From: Conexibacter arvalis
Lineage (GTDB): Bacteria > Actinomycetota > Thermoleophilia > Solirubrobacterales > Solirubrobacteraceae
NCBI RefSeq assembly: GCF_014199525.1
Contig: NZ_JACHNU010000001.1
Location: 1,528,182-1,592,181, forward strand
Direction of reading: 5' to 3'
Length of the DNA: 64,000 nucleotides
Shown: positions 16,106-27,599 of the stretch, in pieces
Numbering within the stretch: the stretch's first letter is position 1
Layout of the letters: every line of letters starts with the position of its first letter
Program-made: the position numbers and the translations under genes
Notes under the pieces: model-generated
The model's input: the letters and a program-made list of their open reading frames with translations, nothing else
The model's database searches: none
What the model was told of the DNA's origin: nothing

Positions 16106-18295
16106 CTAGCCGACCTTCTCCTTCTCGGCCTCGCGGGCGATCTTCGCCTCCAGCTCGGCCTCGGTGCCGGCGTCGACCTCGTGGCCGTCGAGCGAGATGT
16201 TCGGGATCACCTTGTCGAGCCAGTCCGGCATCCACCAGGCCTTGTCGCCGAGCAGCTGGACGACCGCCGGGGCGATCACGAGCCGCACGACGAGCACGTC
16301 TATGAGGATCGCCAGGCCGAGGCCGAGGCCCATCATCTTCGCGATCACGTCGGGCTGCGAGACGAAGGCGAGGAAGACCGACGCCATGATCAGGCCGGCG
16401 AAGAGGATGACCTTGCCGATCCGCGAGACGCCGTGGACCACCGACTCGCGCGGGCCGTCGCCCTCGTGGTACGCCTCGCGGACCCGGGAGAGCAGGAAGA
16501 CGTTGTAGTCCATGCTCAGGCCGAACAGGATCGCGAACAGCATCACGGGGATGAACGACACGATCGGGACGCCCGAGTCGGCGCCGATCAGGCTCGCGCC
16601 CCAACCCTGCTGGAAGACGAGCGTGATGATGCCGTAGGCCGCGCCGATCGACAGCAGGTTGAAGGCGGCCGAGACGAGCGGCACCCAGATCGAGCGGAAG
16701 GCCGCCATCAGCAGCAGGACCGAGAGGCCGATCACGACCGCGATGAAGACCGGCAGGCGCGAGGAGACCTTCGCGGAGAAGTCCTTGAAGCCCGGGGTCG
16801 CGCCGCCGACGAAGACCTCCAGGTCGCTGCCTGCGATCGCGCCGGGGATCACGTCCTCGCGCAGCGTGTCGACGAGCTCGTCGGTGCGCTCGTCCTGCGG
16901 CGCCGTTCTCGGGATCAGGAAGATCGTCGCCATCTCGCCGTCTCTCGACGGGGCCGCGGGCATCACGGCGGCGACGCCGTCGGTGCCTCTCAGCGCCTCC
17001 TCGAGTCTCGTCAGCTCCGCTCTCTGGTCGGTCCCTCTCTGGAGGTCGACCGCGATGAAGAACGGGCCGTTCGAGCCCGGCCCGAAGGCGGTCGCGAGCT
17101 GGTCGTAGGCCTTGCGCTGGGTCTTGGAGGTCGGCTGGTTGCCGTCGTCGGGCTGGCCGAGGCGCATGCTCGTGACCGGGATCGCGAGCGCGAGCAGCAC
17201 GAGGCCGCCGAGCACGATCGAGAGCCACGGCCGCGCGGTGATGATCTCCGCCCAGCGGCTGAACGCCTTCGAGGGCAGCACGTGCTCGGCCTTCTTCGGT
17301 CTCAGCCGCTTCTTCAGCGCGCCGACCATGATCGGCAGGATCGTCAGCGACGAGACGACGACCGACGCGATGCCGATCGCCGAGCCGACGCCGAGCTTGC
17401 CGATCAGCGGGATGCCGATCACGAGCAGGCCGGCGATCGCGACCATCACGATCAGGCCGGCGGCGACGACGGAGGCGCCCGCTGTCGCGGCGGCCTTCGC
17501 CGACGCTCTCTCGGGCGAGTCGCCGGCGGCGACCTGCTCGCGGTAGCGGCCGATGATCAGGAGCGCGTAGTCGATGCCGGCGCCGAGGCCGAGCATCACG
17601 GCGATCGTCGTCGCGAACTCGGGCAGGCCGAGCGGCTTGGCGACGATCTGCAGCACGATCTGGCCGAACATGACGCCGAGCAGCGCGCCGACCAGCGTCG
17701 CGGCCATCGCGGCGCCGGAGCGGAAGAGGAGCGTCAGCAGCACGATCGCGATCGCGACGCCGATCAGCTCGCCGACCGGGACCTCCTGCTCGGAGGCGAG
17801 GTCGACGACGACGCCGCGCATCTCGACGTTGACGTCGCTGCCCTGGAGCGCCTCGTCGACCGTTCTCTCCAGCTCTCTGCCGTTCTCCGGCTCGACCTCG
17901 TCGAACCCAAGGTCGTAGCGGACGTCGGTCGACGCGATCGTCTCGTCTCTGGAGATCTGCCCGAACGGGTCGCCGACCTCGGCGACGCCGTGGAGCCCTC
18001 TCACCTCGGTCAGCGTTCTCTCGATCGCCGCTCTGTTCTCGGCGCTCGTGAGCGTCCCGTCTCTGACCGAGAAGACGAGCGTCGCGTCGACGCCCGCGAG
18101 CGCCGGGGCATGGGCTCTGAAGAGGTCGGTCGCCTGCTGGGACTCGGTGCCCGGGATCTCGAAGTCGTCGGCCGGCATGCCGCCGACCGAGCCGGCGATC
18201 CCCCCGAGCACGAAGACGGTCAGAAGCGCGAACGCGAGGCTGCGCTTCCAGTGGGCTGTCAAGGCGCGGGCTATTCGCGCGAGGAACGACGACAT
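16106..18295 (-). CDS. MMPL/RND-family membrane transporter
   Basis: The 729-residue protein has two MMPL halves, each with an extracytoplasmic loop and a bundle of transmembrane helices (about 12 in all). The first helix follows ARALTAHWKRS. Family members use the proton gradient to export lipids, siderophores or drugs in actinobacteria. The start at ATG 18295 has AGGAG at proper distance. It is divergent from a TetR regulator at 18438, the usual arrangement for an inducible exporter. Many arginines in its loops are AGA codons, conspicuous in such GC-rich DNA. The substrate is unknown. Confidence 0.92.
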   Translation of the reverse strand: MSSFLARIARALTAHWKRSLAFALLTVFVLGGIAGSVGGMPADDFEIPGTESQQATDLFRAHAPALAGVDATLVFSVRDGTLTSAENRAAIERTLTEVRGLHGVAEVGDPFGQISRDETIASTDVRYDLGFDEVEPENGRELERTVDEALQGSDVNVEMRGVVVDLASEQEVPVGELIGVAIAIVLLTLLFRSGAAMAATLVGALLGVMFGQIVLQIVAKPLGLPEFATTIAVMLGLGAGIDYALLIIGRYREQVAAGDSPERASAKAAATAGASVVAAGLIVMVAIAGLLVIGIPLIGKLGVGSAIGIASVVVSSLTILPIMVGALKKRLRPKKAEHVLPSKAFSRWAEIITARPWLSIVLGGLVLLALAIPVTSMRLGQPDDGNQPTSKTQRKAYDQLATAFGPGSNGPFFIAVDLQRGTDQRAELTRLEEALRGTDGVAAVMPAAPSRDGEMATIFLIPRTAPQDERTDELVDTLREDVIPGAIAGSDLEVFVGGATPGFKDFSAKVSSRLPVFIAVVIGLSVLLLMAAFRSIWVPLVSAAFNLLSIGAAYGIITLVFQQGWGASLIGADSGVPIVSFIPVMLFAILFGLSMDYNVFLLSRVREAYHEGDGPRESVVHGVSRIGKVILFAGLIMASVFLAFVSQPDVIAKMMGLGLGLAILIDVLVVRLVIAPAVVQLLGDKAWWMPDWLDKVIPNISLDGHEVDAGTEAELEAKIAREAEKEKVG

Positions 18296-18366
18296 CCGGG
18301 CTCCTGATCGGTGTCGGGGGTGGAGAGGGCGCAAAAAGCGCCGGCGCACGGTATCACAGACGATGT

Positions 18367-18389
18367 AAACTTGCAGGAGATGCAACTTT
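18367..18389. promoter_or_regulatory. Imperfect inverted repeat, candidate TetR operator
   Basis: AAACTTGCA and TGCAACTTT flank GGAGA; 8 of 9 positions pair. The site lies midway between the divergent MMPL and TetR genes, where an autoregulatory TetR operator is expected, and in the only AT-richer stretch of the gap. Confidence 0.5.
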
Positions 18390-18437
18390 GCGTCGGTGGA
18401 ACGGATGCAGCCTGTGCGAAACGGCTAGGCTCCTGAC

Positions 18438-19172
18438 ATGAACGAGGCGACCGGTGGTGCGACGGGCAAGGAGGCGCTCTCGGCCGGCGCGCTGGGCGCC
18501 GCCGCCTACTCCGCCGGCGTGCGTCCCGGGCTGCGCGAGCGCAAGAAGCTGCGCACCTACGAGACGATCGCGGCCTGCGCGCTGGAGCTGTTCGACCGGC
18601 AGGGCTTCCGAGCGACCACGATCGCGCAGATCGCCGACGCCGCCGACGTCTCGCCCCGCACCGTCTCGGCCTACTTCCCGGCCAAGGAGGATCTGCTCTT
18701 CCCCCATCAGGAGCAGGCCTTCCGGCAGCTCGAGCAGCGCCTCGTCGACCGTCCTCCCGGGCAGTGGGCGACCGACGCGCTGCGCGCCTGGATCGAGGAG
18801 CTGTTCGAGGAGGTCGACGCCAAGCACGAGCACGAGCGCGAGCTGGCTCGCCGCCGCGTGATCGACGCCGACGAGTCGCTGCGCGCCTACGAGCGCCACC
18901 AGATGGAGCGCGCCGAGCAGGTCTTCGCGACGGCGGTCGCCAAGGACCTCGGCGCCGAGCCGGGCGACGTCGCCGCGCAGCTCGCCGCCGCGGCGGCCGT
19001 CGGTGCGCTGGCGGCGATCGGCAGGTTCCACGACGAGCACGAGATGGCCGACCCGGCCGCCCATCGCGACGCCGCGCTCGCGCTCGTCGACCAGGCGATC
19101 GTCTTCCTCAGCGGCGGCATCCGTGAGCTGCGCGCCCACCGCGGCGAGCCGCCGCTGACCGCGCAGGGGTAG
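18438..19172 (+). CDS. TetR-family transcriptional regulator
   Basis: The 244-residue regulator has a TetR DNA-binding domain at about residues 34-80 (TIAQIADAADVSPRTVSAYFPAKEDLLF) and a helical ligand domain after it. The first ~25 residues are a flexible extension. TAGGCT at 18426-18431 ends 6 bases before the ATG, so the transcript is probably leaderless. It is divergent from the MMPL exporter and most likely represses it. Confidence 0.9.
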   Translation: MNEATGGATGKEALSAGALGAAAYSAGVRPGLRERKKLRTYETIAACALELFDRQGFRATTIAQIADAADVSPRTVSAYFPAKEDLLFPHQEQAFRQLEQRLVDRPPGQWATDALRAWIEELFEEVDAKHEHERELARRRVIDADESLRAYERHQMERAEQVFATAVAKDLGAEPGDVAAQLAAAAAVGALAAIGRFHDEHEMADPAAHRDAALALVDQAIVFLSGGIRELRAHRGEPPLTAQG

Positions 19173-19243
19173 AGCGGGCGCGCCGGACGGCGCGGCGGCG
19201 CGGGCCGTTCGGGGGCCGGCGGGCGATGTGGGCGCGGCGGCGC

Positions 19244-19307
19244 GGGCCGGTCAGGCGGAGCGGCGCACGGTCGGCGTGACGGTGTGGGCCGGTCAGGCGG
19301 AGCGGCG
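19244..19307. repeat. 22-bp direct repeat duplicating the 3' end of the ArsR gene
   Basis: Bases 19244-19265 and 19286-19307 are identical. The second copy includes the last codons and stop of the ArsR gene; the first is a free copy 42 bases away in the convergent gap. A similar arrangement occurs at the DeoR gene end (35258-35318). Confidence 0.75.
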
Positions 19308-19724
19308 GCGCGCGGGCGGCTGCGCGGCGGCTTGCTCGGCGTCGGCGGCTCGGCGGGCGCGGCGGCCGCGGGCGACCTCGGTCTCCAGCGCGTCGAGCGG
19401 CTGGGCGAACGGCGCGAGCGGGTCGGCGAGCCGGGCGAGCCAGTCGCGCGCGGCGGCGAGGCCGGCCGCGTCGAGCGCGTAGATGCGCCGGGTTCCCTCG
19501 GCGCGCACGCGCACCAGCCCGGCGTCCCGCAGCGCCCTGAGGTGCTGCGAGACGGCCGGCTGCGAGATCGCCGTCCGCGCCTGCAGCTCCGCGACGACCT
19601 CGCCCGCCGTCCGCTCGCCGGCCGACAGCAGCTCGACGATCCGCCGCCGGTTCGGCTCGCCGAGCGCGTCGAAGAGCGCCTCCGGCGAGGGCTGCCCGGG
19701 CGCCGGGGCCGCCGCCGCGCTCAT
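19293..19724 (-). CDS. ArsR-family winged-helix regulator
   Basis: The 143-residue regulator has a winged-helix core LFDALGEPNRRRIVELL through SQPAVSQHLRALRDAGLVRVRAEGTRRIYAL. A C-terminal helix has LARLADPLAPFAQPLDALE, typical of ArsR proteins paired with SRPBCC proteins. No metal-binding cysteines are present, so it is not a classic metal sensor. ATG 19724 gives the core with a short tail; ATG 19787 is an upstream alternative. It follows the SRPBCC gene on the same strand and should autoregulate the pair through the palindrome at 20495-20512. Confidence 0.88.
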   Translation of the reverse strand: MSAAAAPAPGQPSPEALFDALGEPNRRRIVELLSAGERTAGEVVAELQARTAISQPAVSQHLRALRDAGLVRVRAEGTRRIYALDAAGLAAARDWLARLADPLAPFAQPLDALETEVARGRRARRAADAEQAAAQPPARRRSA

Positions 19725-19850
19725 CGGCGCGCCCGCCGACCGCTTCGGCGCCTCCCTCGATCGCCTCGCCGCGTCTGGCGCGCTCATCACCGCGTCCGCC
19801 GGTCGGATCGCCGCGCCCGCCGTGCGCCGACAGCCTCCACCGCCGCGCTC

Positions 19851-20483
19851 CTACTCGGCGCCCGTGTAGAAGGCGACGGTGCGCTCGGCGGCCGCGTGCG
19901 CCGCGGTCGGGTCGTCGCCGTCGCCGATCGCGGCGTCGGCCCAGCCGGCGGCCGCCTCCTGGACGAACGCGACGCCCGCGGGCGTGGTGGGGAAGGCGAG
20001 GCCCGCCTCGCGGTCGACCGGCGCGCCGCTGTCGACGTGGAGACCGAGCCCCATCAGCCCGAGGTCCCAGCCGACGCCGACGGCGCCGGGGCCGAACTGG
20101 TCCCACATCTCGGGCGGGACGTGGGCCTCGTGGAGCAGCTCCAGCGTCGTGCCGTCGTCGGCCTCGGTCAGCCGGACCTCGAGCCACGACACCTGGCCGC
20201 CGTACTCCCATGTGACGGCGAACGACTCGGGCTCGTCGCAGCGCTCGACGACGCCGCCGGCGTTGCCCTCCAGCTGGTATCTGCCGCCGATCTCCAGCTC
20301 GCCGCTGATCGGCAGGAACCAGCGCGGGATCCGCTCGGCGTCGGTGATCGCGCTCCAGAGGTCGGCCTGGTCGGTGCGGTACGTGCGGCGGGCGATCGCG
20401 ATGCGGGTCGGCGCGCCGTCGCGCGAGCCGGTGCGGACCTCGCGCGCCACCAGGCCCGCCGTCGCGACTGGGTCGTCGATCAT
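19851..20483 (-). CDS. SRPBCC (AHSA1-like) family protein
   Basis: The 210-residue protein has the START-like fold of the AHSA1/activator-of-Hsp90 type. It begins with an ARRTYRTDQADLWSAITDAERIPRWF block and continues with SGELEIGGRYQLEGNAGG and EYGGQVSWLEVRLTE. These cavity-containing proteins bind small hydrophobic ligands; their specific roles are mostly unknown. The SD GAAGGAG precedes the ATG. It forms an operon with the ArsR gene downstream. Confidence 0.87.
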   Translation of the reverse strand: MIDDPVATAGLVAREVRTGSRDGAPTRIAIARRTYRTDQADLWSAITDAERIPRWFLPISGELEIGGRYQLEGNAGGVVERCDEPESFAVTWEYGGQVSWLEVRLTEADDGTTLELLHEAHVPPEMWDQFGPGAVGVGWDLGLMGLGLHVDSGAPVDREAGLAFPTTPAGVAFVQEAAAGWADAAIGDGDDPTAAHAAAERTVAFYTGAE

Positions 20484-20494
20484 CTCGCTCCTTC

Positions 20495-20512
20495 TATAAG
20501 CATGGACTTATA
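20495..20512. promoter_or_regulatory. Palindromic operator upstream of the SRPBCC/ArsR pair
   Basis: TATAAG and CTTATA are perfect inverted arms around CATGGA, 11 bases upstream of ATG 20483 and next to its SD sequence. It is the only AT-rich palindrome near the operon and fits ArsR autorepression. Confidence 0.6.
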
Positions 20513-20551
20513 TTAACGTAGCGTTCCGGGTCGGCGGGCGCAAGCGAGCGC

Positions 20552-21685
20552 TCACCGGCCGAGCGCCGCGGCGGTCTCGCGCGCGACCACCAGCTCCTCG
20601 CGCGCGCGGAGGACGAGCACGCGGATCCTCGCCCCCGCAGCGCCGATCTCGCCGTCGGCGCCGCGCGTCGCCGCGCGGTTGCGCGCGTCGTCGAGCGCGA
20701 CGCCGAGGTGGGCGAGGCGGTCGGCGACGGCGGCGCGCAGCGGCGGCGAGTGCTCGCCGATCCCGGCGGTGAAGACGAGCGCGTCGAGCCCGCCGAGCGT
20801 CGTCGTCAGCGCCGCGACGGCGCCGGCGATGCCGCGCACGAATACGTCGACCGCCAGCCGCGCGTCGCGCGAGCCGCCGTCGGCCGCCGCCAGCAGCTCG
20901 CGCAGGTCGGCCGAGCCGGCGATGCCGAGCAGGCCGGAGCGGTGGTTGAGCGCGTCGTCGAGCTGCGCGGCGCCCAGCCCGGCGGCCTGTTGCAGGTACA
21001 GGAGGATGCCGGGATCCAGGGCGCCGGAGCGGGTCGCCATCGGCATCCCGTCGAGCGGCGTGAAGCCCATCGTCGTGTCGCACGAGCGGCCGTCGCGCAC
21101 CGCCGTCGCCGAGCAGCCGCTGCCGAGGTGGCAGACGACCAGCCGCCGCGCCGCGGCCTCCCCGAGCAGCTCGCGCGCCCGCCCGGCGCACCACGCGACG
21201 CTCAATCCGTGGAAGCCGAACCGCCGGATCCCGTGGCGCTCGCGCCACTCGCGCGGAAGCGCGTAGGTCGCGGCGGCCGGGTCGAGCGTGCGATGGAAGG
21301 CGGTGTCGAAGCAGGCGACCTGCGGGACGTCCGGGAAGGCCTCGACCGCGGCGTCGATCCCCTCCAGCGCGGCGCGGTTGTGCAGCGGCGCCAGCCGCGC
21401 CGCCCGCTCGATCCCGGCGCGCACGTCGCCGTCGACGACGGCCGGCGCATCGAAGCGGCCGCCGCCGTGGACGACGCGATGGCCGACCGCGTCCGGCGCG
21501 CCGCCGGCGGCGTCGCGCAGCGCCCGTCGCAGCGCCTCGCCGTGGCGGCCGGGGCTGGCGCCGGGATCCCAGCGCTCCTCGCCGGCGTGCAGCAGCGCGC
21601 CGTCGGGGTCGTCGCCGATCCGCCGGCTGTCGACCAGCGCGTGCTTGAGGCTGCTCGACCCGGCGTTGACGACCAGCACGCGCAT
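20552..21685 (-). CDS. ackA: Acetate kinase
   Basis: The 377-residue enzyme of the acetate kinase family converts acetyl phosphate and ADP to acetate and ATP. The N-terminal NAGSSSLK, the GHRVVHGG block, FDTAFH, the phosphate loop HLGSGCS and the C-terminal FTAGIGEHS are all present. It lies 38 bases downstream of the phosphoketolase on the same strand and should use the acetyl phosphate that enzyme makes. Length is slightly short of the usual ~395. Confidence 0.96.
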   Translation of the reverse strand: MRVLVVNAGSSSLKHALVDSRRIGDDPDGALLHAGEERWDPGASPGRHGEALRRALRDAAGGAPDAVGHRVVHGGGRFDAPAVVDGDVRAGIERAARLAPLHNRAALEGIDAAVEAFPDVPQVACFDTAFHRTLDPAAATYALPREWRERHGIRRFGFHGLSVAWCAGRARELLGEAAARRLVVCHLGSGCSATAVRDGRSCDTTMGFTPLDGMPMATRSGALDPGILLYLQQAAGLGAAQLDDALNHRSGLLGIAGSADLRELLAAADGGSRDARLAVDVFVRGIAGAVAALTTTLGGLDALVFTAGIGEHSPPLRAAVADRLAHLGVALDDARNRAATRGADGEIGAAGARIRVLVLRAREELVVARETAAALGR

Positions 21686-21723
21686 CGCAGCCCGCCGCGT
21701 CCGCGCCGCCGCCGGGCGGGCGG

Positions 21724-24102
21724 TCAGTCGCTCCAGACCCAGTCGCGGATCTCCGGCATGTCCTCGAGGTGCTCGCGCACGTAGGCGCGGTGCCGCGTCA
21801 GCTGCGTCGCGCACAGCCGCTCCAGCGCCGCGGCGCCGGCCGGCACCCGGCGGGCGCGGCGCAGCGCGTCGAGCACGAGGTGGTAGCGGCTCATCTCGTT
21901 CAGCACGACCATGTCGAACGGGGTCGTCGTCGTGCCCTGCTCGTTGAAGCCGTGGACGTGGAAGCGCGCCGCGTTCGGGCGCCCGTGGAGGACCTGGTGG
22001 AGCGCGCGGGCGTAGCCGTGGAAGGCGGTGACGACGTCGACCTCCGTGCCGAACAGCTCGACGAACCGCTCGTCGCTCATCGAGTGGGGGTGGAGCGGCG
22101 GGGGCGTCAGCGCCAGCAGATCGACGACGTTGACGACCCGCACGCGCAGCTCCGGCACGTGGCGCCGCAGCAGCCACGCCGCCGCGACGGTCTCCAGCGA
22201 CGGCACGTCGCCGATGCAGGCGAGCACGACGTCGGGCTCGCGCGCGCCGTCGGCGGCGCCGCCTTCGGTCCCCGCCCAGCCCCAGGTCCCGGCGCCGGCG
22301 GCGCAGTGGGCGCGGGCGGCGTCGAGGCCGAGGTACTGCAGCTGCGGCTGCTTGTCGATCACGATCAGGTTGACGTAGTCGCGGCTGCGCAGGCAGTGGT
22401 CGGCGACCGACAGCAGGCAGTTGGCGTCGGGCGGCAGGTAGACGCGAACGACGTCGCCGCTCATCGAGATCATCGTGTCGATCAGGCCCGGCCCCTGGTG
22501 GCTGAAGCCGTTGTGGTCGTTGCGCCAGCAGGTCGAGGTCAGCAGCACGTTGAGCGAGGAGACCGGCGCGCGCCATGCCAGCCTGCGCGCCCCCTCGAGC
22601 CACTTCGTGTGCTGGATCGCCATCGAAGCCGAGACCATCGCGAACGCCTCGTAGGTCGCGAACATGCCGTGGCGGCCGGTCAGCAGGTAGCCCTCCAGCC
22701 AGCCCTGGCAGAGGTGCTCGGAGAGCACCTCCATCACGCGCCCGCCGGGACCGATCTTCTCGTCCTCGGGGCGGGCCTCCTCCAGCTCCCGCTCGGAGAC
22801 CTCGAAGACGGCGCCGAGCCGGTTGGAGTTGGTCTCGTCGGGACAGAAGAGGCGGAAGTCGCGGGTCGTCTCGGTGCGGGCGTAGAGGTCGCGCAGCAGC
22901 TCGCCGAGCCGGCGCGTCGACTCCGCTCTCGTCGCCGCCGGCCCCGGCACGTCGACGGCGTAGCGGCCGTAGTCGGGCAGGTCGAGGTCGCGCAGCAGCC
23001 GGCCGCCGTTGGCGTACGGCGTCGAGCCGAGCCGTCTGTCGCCGCGCGGCGACAGCGCCGCCAGCTCCGGGATCAGCCGGCCGTGCTCGTCGAAGCGCGC
23101 CTGCGGGCGGTAGCCGCGCATCCACGCCTCCAGCTGGGCGAGGTGCTCGGGGTTCTCGCGCACGTTCGGGAGCGGGACCTGGTGGGCGCGGAAGGTCCCC
23201 TCGACCGGCTTGCCGTCGACGACCTTCGGGCCGCTCCAGCCCTTCGGCGTGCGCAGGACGATCGCCGGCCAGCGCGGCAGGCCCGAGCCGCTGCGGCCGC
23301 CGGCGTGCGCGCCGGCGCGGGCGACCTGCTGGATCGCGCGGATCTCGTCGTAGGCGGCGTCGAGCGCCGAGGCGAAGAGGGCGTGGACCTCGCGCGGGTC
23401 GTCGCCGGCGACCTCGGCCGGCGCCCAGCCGTGGGCGCGCAGCAGCGCGTGGACCTCCTCGTCGGGGACGCGGCCGAGCACGGTCGGGCCGGAGATCTTG
23501 TTCTCGTTGAGGTGGAGGATCGGCAGCACGGCGCCGTCGCGGCGCGGGTCGAGGAAGCGGACGCCCTTCCACGAGCCCTCCAGCGGGCCGGTCTCGGCCT
23601 CGCCGTCGCCGACGGTGCACGCGACGATCAGGTCGGGGTTGTCGAAGGCGGCGCCGAAGGCGTGGACGAGCGCGTAGCCGAGCTCGCCGCCCTCGTGGAT
23701 CGAGCCGGGGACGGGGACGCTGACGTGGCTGGGGATCCCGCCGGGCGTCGAGAACTGCCGCACCAGGCGCCGCAGCCCGTCGAGGTCCCGGCCGACCTCC
23801 GGGTAGACCTCCGACCACGTCCCCTCCATGTAGGTGTTGGCGACGATCGCGGGGCCGCCGTGGCCCGGGCCGGTGATGTTGAGGACGGCGGCGTCGGTGC
23901 GGCGGATCAGCCGGTTGAGCTGCGCGTAGACGAGGTTGAGGCCCGGGGAGGTGCCCCAGTGGCCGAGCAGCCGCGGCTTGATGTGGGCCGGGGCGAGCGG
24001 CTCGCGCAGGAGCGGGTTCTCCTGCAGGTAGATCTGCGCGACCGTCAGGTAGTTCGCCGTCTCCCACCAGGCGACGAGGTCGTCCAGCTCGCTCGCGTCC
24101 AC
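21724..24102 (-). CDS. xfp: Xylulose-5-phosphate/fructose-6-phosphate phosphoketolase
   Basis: This 792-residue ThDP enzyme cleaves xylulose 5-phosphate (and often fructose 6-phosphate) with phosphate to acetyl phosphate plus a triose or tetrose phosphate. Family blocks are seen: GHWGTSPGLNLVYAQLNRLI, GPGHGGPAIVANTYMEG, VGDGEAETGPLEGSW and, near the C-terminus, HVHGFNEQGTTTTPFDM. I use GTG 24102, which has GGAAGG 6-9 bases upstream; GTG 24120 is an in-frame alternative. With ackA it forms a complete phosphoketolase-acetate branch producing ATP. Confidence 0.95.
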   Translation of the reverse strand: MDASELDDLVAWWETANYLTVAQIYLQENPLLREPLAPAHIKPRLLGHWGTSPGLNLVYAQLNRLIRRTDAAVLNITGPGHGGPAIVANTYMEGTWSEVYPEVGRDLDGLRRLVRQFSTPGGIPSHVSVPVPGSIHEGGELGYALVHAFGAAFDNPDLIVACTVGDGEAETGPLEGSWKGVRFLDPRRDGAVLPILHLNENKISGPTVLGRVPDEEVHALLRAHGWAPAEVAGDDPREVHALFASALDAAYDEIRAIQQVARAGAHAGGRSGSGLPRWPAIVLRTPKGWSGPKVVDGKPVEGTFRAHQVPLPNVRENPEHLAQLEAWMRGYRPQARFDEHGRLIPELAALSPRGDRRLGSTPYANGGRLLRDLDLPDYGRYAVDVPGPAATRAESTRRLGELLRDLYARTETTRDFRLFCPDETNSNRLGAVFEVSERELEEARPEDEKIGPGGRVMEVLSEHLCQGWLEGYLLTGRHGMFATYEAFAMVSASMAIQHTKWLEGARRLAWRAPVSSLNVLLTSTCWRNDHNGFSHQGPGLIDTMISMSGDVVRVYLPPDANCLLSVADHCLRSRDYVNLIVIDKQPQLQYLGLDAARAHCAAGAGTWGWAGTEGGAADGAREPDVVLACIGDVPSLETVAAAWLLRRHVPELRVRVVNVVDLLALTPPPLHPHSMSDERFVELFGTEVDVVTAFHGYARALHQVLHGRPNAARFHVHGFNEQGTTTTPFDMVVLNEMSRYHLVLDALRRARRVPAGAAALERLCATQLTRHRAYVREHLEDMPEIRDWVWSD

Positions 24103-24170
24103 GCCCCCGAGCCTTCCCACCGCGCGCCCCCTTGACGCCCCGCCGCTCCGCGCCCCGCCCGCGCGAAGCC

Positions 24171-24223
24171 GGGACCTTTGTCATCCAATGCCTGCTCAGC
24201 ATGCACTGGATGACAAAGGTCCC
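24171..24223. repeat. Long hairpin element (type A)
   Basis: GGGACCTTTGTCATCCA and TGGATGACAAAGGTCCC are perfect 17-bp arms around a 19-base centre that can pair further (ATGC with GCAT). It lies between the divergent phosphoketolase and P-type ATPase genes, so it is not a terminator of either. A close relative is found at 46051-46103. Confidence 0.85.
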
Positions 24224-24291
24224 CGGGGATGGGGGATGGATGTGGGATCTCGGATGGGAACGAGTCCTGTTCTGCGCTTCTCCGTGACATC

Positions 24292-24319
24292 TTGAGATTT
24301 GCGCATATGTGCTTACAGT
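24292..24319 (+). promoter_or_regulatory. Promoter and candidate metal-regulated operator of the P1B ATPase
   Basis: TTGAGA (24292-24297) and TACAGT (24314-24319) are 16 bases apart, and TACAGT ends 6 bases before ATG 24326, implying a leaderless mRNA. The spacer holds an imperfect palindrome GCGCATATGTGC (24301-24312). This is where an ArsR/SmtB repressor such as the one encoded at 27206 would block polymerase. Confidence 0.6.
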
Positions 24320-24325
24320 GGACCC

Positions 24326-27196
<2,871 letters not shown>

Positions 27197-27205
27197 GATC
27201 GAGGC

Positions 27206-27595
27206 ATGAGCGAGTCCGCCTCCACCGACCCGATCCCGCTCGACACGTGCGCGGTGCGGCTGGTCGATCCCGACCGGGTCGCCGCGGTGCGGGAGCGGAT
27301 GCCCGGCGCCGAGGAGGCGCAGCGGCTGGCGCGCGTCTTCCACGTGCTCGGCGAGCCGGCGCGCGTGCGGATCGTTACGGCGCTGCTGGAGGCCGGCGAG
27401 CTGTGCGTCTGCGACCTCGCCGCGACCGTGGGGATGACCGAGGCGCAGACCTCGCAGCACCTGCGCGTGCTGCGCGCCGAGCGGACCGTCCGCAACCGGC
27501 GCGACGGCCGGATGGTCTACTACTCGCTCGACGACGCGCACGTGCGGCTGCTGATGGACCTCGCGCTCCAGCACGTCGCGCACGGGGAGGGGTGA
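27206..27595 (+). CDS. CadC/CmtR-like ArsR metal-sensing repressor
   Basis: The 129-residue winged-helix repressor has cysteines like those of CadC: C15 near the N-terminus (DTCAVRL) and C67/C69 in the helix ELCVCDLA. A possible second site is in DDAHVRLL near the C-terminus. Thiolate ligation by such residues favours Cd, Pb or Zn. TAGGAT, overlapping the ATPase stop, ends 6 bases before ATG 27206, so it may also have its own leaderless promoter. It should derepress the ATPase gene when metal binds. Confidence 0.92.
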   Translation: MSESASTDPIPLDTCAVRLVDPDRVAAVRERMPGAEEAQRLARVFHVLGEPARVRIVTALLEAGELCVCDLAATVGMTEAQTSQHLRVLRAERTVRNRRDGRMVYYSLDDAHVRLLMDLALQHVAHGEG

Positions 27596-27599
27596 GGCG

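Noticed and set aside
24171-24223. Hairpin considered as a transcription terminator
   Set aside because: Both flanking genes start here and point away from it, so no transcript needs to end at this site, and no T tract follows.
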